This document shows, piece after piece, positions 31,525-33,764 of a DNA stretch of 33,764 nt; position 1 is the first letter of the stretch, and each line of letters opens with the position of its first letter. This DNA is from Natronomonas aquatica (GTDB taxonomy: Archaea > Halobacteriota > Halobacteria > Halobacteriales > Haloarculaceae), in the NCBI RefSeq assembly GCF_024449025.1, contig NZ_JAHLKM010000026.1, positions 1 to 33,764 on the forward strand, in the 5' to 3' direction. The translations under genes and the position numbers were made by a program. The notes below the pieces were generated by a model that did no database searches, was not told the DNA's origin, and saw only the letters and a list, made by a program, of their open reading frames with translations.

Positions 31525-31848
31525 TCAAGTATCTTGTTCGACGATGACGCGAACTGTTGCTCCGTACATTACCGTCACAAGTGCGTCCTGAAAAAGAAAC
31601 TCCACAGAGGGTATGTGGCTGGTGTCGTCGACTGCACGAGTTTTGAACAAGCCATCCAAGTTGTCTGCATCCACGAATTCGGCAACCGGCGGAAACTTAC
31701 TCAATTCCGACCAATCTTCGATAGCTTTTGTAAGTGTCTCAATAACCGCATCCGACACACGAACAGGTCTGTCGAATTCGCGTACGATTTGAGAGTCTGT
31801 ACTCCACCCTTTAGATGCAGTCTCTTGATGCGGGGAGCCTTTCGCCAT
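31525..31848 (-). CDS. HalOD1 output-domain protein
   Basis: A 107-residue protein whose segments SDAVIETLTKAIEDWSELSKFPPVAEFVDADNLDGLF (shown in parts: SDAVIETLTKAIEDW, LSKFPPVAEFVD, ADNLDGLF) and FLFQDALVTVMYGATVRVIV match the HalOD1 output domain (about residues 30-105). This halobacterial module is often linked to signalling proteins. Its role is unknown, but here it directly precedes a receiver-domain gene, which supports a two-component signalling context. The ATG at 31848 has a minus-strand tataac box about 32-37 nt upstream (31880-31885). The DNA is less GC-rich than the core genes. Confidence 0.75.
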   Translation of the reverse strand: MAKGSPHQETASKGWSTDSQIVREFDRPVRVSDAVIETLTKAIEDWSELSKFPPVAEFVDADNLDGLFKTRAVDDTSHIPSVEFLFQDALVTVMYGATVRVIVEQDT

Positions 31849-32083
31849 ACAATCAGCACATATTCTGCGATATTACTTGTTATACCATCCTATATTGGTG
31901 CGGCAAATAAATACCTATATCAAAAGGTGTGATATCCGGAAACTGTTTTCAGGGTCCATACGGGCGGAACAGTCCAAGTATCCCAAACTATGATACCGAG
32001 ACAGTTCACGGTTCCGTTGTATCCTGATACGCTCATCTGTAGCAGTGAATACTTTGTAAGTGGAGTTCGTAACTGGCTCCAAG
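31849..32083. other. AT-rich spacer between HalOD1 and IS1595 transposase genes
   Basis: It contains AT boxes for the minus-strand HalOD1 gene (tataac at about 31880, a tttatttg stretch at about 31904) and then, from roughly 31925, probably the left end of the IS1595-type element. No terminal repeat can be confirmed because the other end is outside the window. No coding region is seen. Confidence 0.4.
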
Positions 32084-32419
32084 ATGGTCAGCAGAGAGAG
32101 CGTGGACGAGGTTTTTCTGCCTGACAAGGAGGATTGCCTGGAGTATCTCCGTGAGCAGCGATGGCCAGAGGAGGTGACGTGTCCGCACTGCGAGAGTGCG
32201 GACACGATCAAGAAGGGGACGACGAGAAAGGACGCTCAACGCTATCGCTGTCACAACTGTGACAGCATTTTCAGTGATCTTACCGAGACCATATTTTCCG
32301 AGCATAAGCTTTCACTCCCGGAAATGTTCCATATCATTCGAGGGATGGAAGAGGACAAGACAGCAGAGATAACTCGGGAACTAGACCGAACATACAAGAC
32401 GGTCTTGGACTTCGTCTAA
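32084..32419 (+). pseudogene. IS1595-family transposase, N-terminal fragment
   Basis: MVSRESVDEVFLPDKEDCLE leads into the family's N-terminal zinc ribbon: CPHC (about residue 32-35), then YRCHNCDSIFSDLTETIF and HKLSLPEMFHIIRGM. The frame stops at a TAA (32417-32419) created by the inserted IS630 element. The rest of the gene resumes at 33562. ATG 32084 is chosen; a GTG 24 nt upstream is possible. ISXO2/IS1595 enzymes are about 280-320 residues, so this is about a third of the protein. Confidence 0.85.
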
Positions 32420-33559
32420 TGATTAAGATAACATTTAAAAGTCAAGGAACTGTTCGCACCACTTCTTTGCGAAGCTGACGCGTTTCGTTATTTTCTCGAA
32501 AGTTTCCTGAACGAGGTCTTTGAATTCCGCTTCGCTCTCAACGACGATTGGTGCCATCGTCCATTTGAGATACTTCCAAACTTGCTCGATTGGGTTCAGG
32601 TGCGGTGAGCTTGATGGAATGAAAATCAGGTCAATCCCGAGTTGATGCGCACGCTTGCGCGTGTATTCACATCTATGTGAACCGTGCTTGTCCAAGACGA
32701 GCAGAATCCGCTTGCCGGGATTCTGCTCGCGGATCTTCTCTAATACCCCGCAAATCTGCTCTTTCTCTTCGTTTTCAGTGAACGTTACCAGACTCTCACC
32801 GTTGAGGGCGTAGAATCCGACCGCAGAATCGTGTGTCTTGACTAACTCCCGTTCGATGTGGGGGTCGTCAACGTACCAAACACGCCGCGAATTATCGTAC
32901 GGCTGTGGCTTCGATGCATCAAAAAACCCGAGGACGGTACCGCCATCAGTGCAAATATTATCCTCAACAATCCACCCTTCTTCCTCTTCTCCCTCACGTT
33001 TGTTGTGTGGCTGGTCGTCCTCGTCGAGCGCGTCGTCGACGCGCTCTTCGAGGATTTCATCAGGGTTCTCTGGCCGATGTGGACGCTTTGGTCGTGGTTT
33101 CGCGTACGAGAGACCGAGTTCCCGAAGGAAGGTACCGAGGTAGTTTGGGCTGTAGGAAACGCCAAATTCCTCCTGAAGAAGATGCTGAATCTCCTGTGAT
33201 TTCCACGGTTGGCCGTCACGAAGCATTTCCACCAGCTCGTCTTGCTCATCCTCGTCGAGTTTCGGGGGCCGGCCGCCCCCGAAACTCGGCATCAGCCCTT
33301 CTAAGCCGTCCTCGTTCCAAGCATCCGCCCAGCGACCACCGGTGGCGGCCGACCGACCTTCGCGGTCGGCGGCCTCCGGAATTGAGTCGCCCTTGTAGAG
33401 ATTCTTCAAAAACCCAAGACGGCGGACGTGGTGATCGTCTTCGGCCTCACGTAGCAGTTCATCGATTTCTTCCTCAGTCAAGTGATGCTCAATCTCCTTT
33501 CGACGTGAGCGCTCCATTACTCATTATCAAGCTTAACTAACAAAAGTTTTCGTACTCAT
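32419..33559 (-). mobile_element. Second IS630-family element, intact
   Basis: A 1141-bp element bounded by TA at 32417-32418 and 33560-33561. The imperfect terminal repeats ATGATTAAGATAACATTT (left) and ATGAGTACGAAAACTTTT (inverted right end) match at 14 of 18. It splits the IS1595 transposase gene. Its ends differ from those of the first IS630 element, so it belongs to another subgroup. Confidence 0.75.
32435..33517 (-). CDS. IS630-family transposase, full length
   Basis: A 360-residue DDE transposase. The N-terminal helix-turn-helix half includes GFLKNLYKGDSIPEAADREG and SFGGGRPPKLDEDEQDELVE (to about residue 110). The catalytic domain has LGFFDASKPQ (first Asp, about 200), ILLVLDKHGSHRC (second Asp, about 277) and SSPHLNPIEQVWKYLKW (Glu, about 310). 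An acidic insert (KREGEEEEGWIVEDN, about 175-190) is typical of halophilic adaptation. The frame is uninterrupted and the catalytic triad complete, so the enzyme may be active. It is the only clearly intact transposase in the window. Confidence 0.9.
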   Translation of the reverse strand: MERSRRKEIEHHLTEEEIDELLREAEDDHHVRRLGFLKNLYKGDSIPEAADREGRSAATGGRWADAWNEDGLEGLMPSFGGGRPPKLDEDEQDELVEMLRDGQPWKSQEIQHLLQEEFGVSYSPNYLGTFLRELGLSYAKPRPKRPHRPENPDEILEERVDDALDEDDQPHNKREGEEEEGWIVEDNICTDGGTVLGFFDASKPQPYDNSRRVWYVDDPHIERELVKTHDSAVGFYALNGESLVTFTENEEKEQICGVLEKIREQNPGKRILLVLDKHGSHRCEYTRKRAHQLGIDLIFIPSSSPHLNPIEQVWKYLKWTMAPIVVESEAEFKDLVQETFEKITKRVSFAKKWCEQFLDF

Positions 33560-33561
33560 TA

Positions 33562-33764
33562 CATGAAGTCCAAGACGCTCTCGACGACGATCCAGAGTTT
33601 GATCTCACCGGTGTTTGCGAAGCTGACGAGGTCTACGTCGTGGCTGGTGAGAAAGGTCTCGACCAAGATGACCCACGTGATCGTGGGCTCAAAAAAAGGG
33701 ACGCGGAACCTTCGAGTCAGACAAACCGCCAGTCGTGACACTCGTCCGTCGCTCCGACGGACGA
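33562..33764 (+). pseudogene. IS1595-family transposase, central fragment (runs off window)
   Basis: After the inserted IS630, the reading HEVQDALDDDPEFDLTGVCE, ADEVYVVAGEKGLDQDDPRD resumes the IS1595 catalytic domain, with the expected D-E-V-Y motif. At an A7 run (33690-33696) the frame shifts: zero frame gives LKKRDAEPSSQ, whereas the -1 frame gives KGRGTFESDKPPVVTLVRRS to the window edge. One extra A would restore continuity. Removing the IS630 and one TA does not bring the first fragment into frame with this one, so at least one further base change occurred at the junction. Confidence 0.75.

Noticed and set aside
1-33764. tRNA, rRNA or CRISPR loci
   Set aside because: Looked for TPsiC-like GTTCGA contexts, rRNA-like stretches and regularly spaced repeats; none were convincing.

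Overview
The window is chromosomal DNA of a haloarchaeon. The left 29 kb is GC-rich with acidic proteins and carries archaeal or halophile genes: ribosomal protein L18Ae (LX), prefoldin alpha, FtsY, SecE, Spt5, FtsZ, Trm1, archaeal pantoate kinase and archaeal D-aminoacyl-tRNA deacylase. Starts are mostly leaderless or overlap the preceding stop. The species cannot be named from the sequence alone.

Region 1 (1-9.6 kb) holds housekeeping genes. In order they are: the 3' end of a PIN/ATPase/KH protein, a YeiH-type membrane protein, a SWIM zinc-finger protein (-), a ureohydrolase of the agmatinase family (-) with a possible 49-aa leader ORF, trm1, a BrkB/YihY membrane protein coupled to a PAP2 phosphatase, the secretion/folding cluster rpl18a-pfdA-ftsY, and pantoate kinase (-).

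Region 2 (9.8-18.2 kb) is one tight operon for an Mrp-type multisubunit cation/proton antiporter. The order is E-F-G-DUF4040-B-C-D-D'-D'', with almost every junction overlapping or abutting. Three NuoL/M/N-like subunits are present. MrpE carries a UspA-like N-terminal domain, and one D subunit carries a long acidic and His-rich insert.

Region 3 (18.2-24 kb) holds a CinA-C protein, a YdjM-like membrane protein, a divergent PHP-family protein (-), a two-finger small zinc protein, and on the minus strand dtdA, ftsZ, secE and spt5.

Region 4 (24-29 kb) is a minus-strand inorganic-carbon uptake locus, dabB-dabA, preceded by an Lrp/AsnC-type regulator. The dab and regulator promoters share a nearly identical 12-bp core (ACT[A/C]TTAAATCT) inside different inverted repeats. 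This suggests one regulator for both. A 112-nt nested inverted repeat lies at the 3' end of the regulator.

Region 5 (29-33.8 kb) is an AT-richer mobile-element graveyard. An IS4-type (YREK) transposase is split at a CTAG by a 401-bp element (18-bp perfect terminal inverted repeats, one 60-aa ORF). An IS630 element with a frameshifted transposase then sits in one flanking CTAG. Upstream lie a HalOD1 protein and a receiver-domain protein truncated by the IS4-type remnant, then an IS1595 transposase split by a second, intact IS630 element. Two transposase frameshifts in this island lie in A7 runs where an eighth A would restore the frame.
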